Shown here: in pieces, positions 6,750 to 6,805 of the stretch
Position numbering within the stretch: position 1 is the first letter of the stretch
Layout: every line of letters starts with the position of its first letter
Origin: CAZITB01 sp964542055
GTDB taxonomy: Bacteria; Planctomycetota; Phycisphaerae; Sedimentisphaerales; CAMDDF01
DNA: 6,805 bases
Assembly: GCA_964542055.1 (NCBI GenBank)
Contig: CAZITB010000132.1
Coordinates: 1-6,805 of the forward strand
Direction: 5' to 3'
Position numbers and translations under genes: made by a program
The notes under the pieces: generated by a model
The model's database searches: none
Told to the model about the DNA's origin: nothing
What the model saw: only the letters and a program-made list of their open reading frames with translations

Positions 6750-6805
6750 CTGTGAGTGAGATTTTTTAGTGGCGCGAGCTAAATTCTTTTTATATAATGA
6801 CTTAT

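Noticed and set aside
6793..6798. TATAAT promoter-like hexamer near the right edge
   Set aside because: There is no credible -35 element at the right distance and no gene visible downstream, and such hexamers are common by chance in AT-rich DNA.
5654..6805. Domain V of a group II intron or a reverse transcriptase fragment
   Set aside because: I looked for the conserved domain V hairpin and for YADD/FADD-containing frames and saw neither, so only an intron 5' relic is proposed.
1..6805. CRISPR array, tRNA or rRNA genes
   Set aside because: No regularly spaced repeats, cloverleaf-like segments or rRNA-like stretches were seen on either strand.

Overview
The window is AT-rich (roughly 40% G+C in the intact genes) and has all its genes on the + strand. 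It carries three intact genes, then a decayed fourth gene fused to sequence of different character. The gene families (GH123/DUF4091-type secreted hydrolase, an unusual Gfo/Idh/MocA oxidoreductase, a non-heme UroD-like protein and an enolase-superfamily enzyme) are a mix I associate with glycan- or sugar-degrading bacteria of the PVC group (Lentisphaerota, Kiritimatiellota, Planctomycetota) or Bacteroidota. The signal peptide ending in Tyr-Gly-Gln and the weak ribosome binding sites fit either. No marker in the window settles the phylum.

Layout: 1-76 is a leader with a ribosome binding site. 77-3307 encodes a large exported multidomain glycoside hydrolase-like protein. After a 54-base gap with an AT-rich tandem repeat, 3362-4504 encodes a Gfo/Idh/MocA oxidoreductase whose usual catalytic Lys and Asp are both replaced. 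After a 108-base gap, 4613-5653 encodes a UroD-like protein. A Shine-Dalgarno-like sequence directly follows its stop codon but has no gene behind it. From about 5674 to 5926 the sequence is more G+C-rich, has no convincing protein and resembles the structured RNA part of a group II intron upstream of its reverse-transcriptase gene. A 29-base palindrome (5927-5955) follows, and directly after it comes the C-terminal barrel of an enolase-superfamily enzyme (5956-6749). This has lost its N-terminal domain and carries an internal deletion with a frameshift near 6243-6257. The last 56 bases hold nothing I can support.

Working together (inference): the exported hydrolase would release a sugar, probably an N-acetylhexosamine or related sugar, outside the cytoplasm. 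The oxidoreductase and the enolase-type enzyme would be cytoplasmic steps of sugar or sugar-acid conversion. The UroD-like protein is an orphan member of the UroD/corrinoid methyltransferase fold with no heme-pathway neighbour. The fourth step appears to have been destroyed by rearrangement, so in this strain the locus is either degrading or relies on another enolase-type gene elsewhere.

The most interesting points are the chimeric, decayed 3' end (intron-like relic, palindrome, enolase fragment) and the repeated loss of canonical catalytic residues in the two intact cytoplasmic enzymes. I did not find a CRISPR array, a tRNA or rRNA gene, or an obvious new defence-type system.
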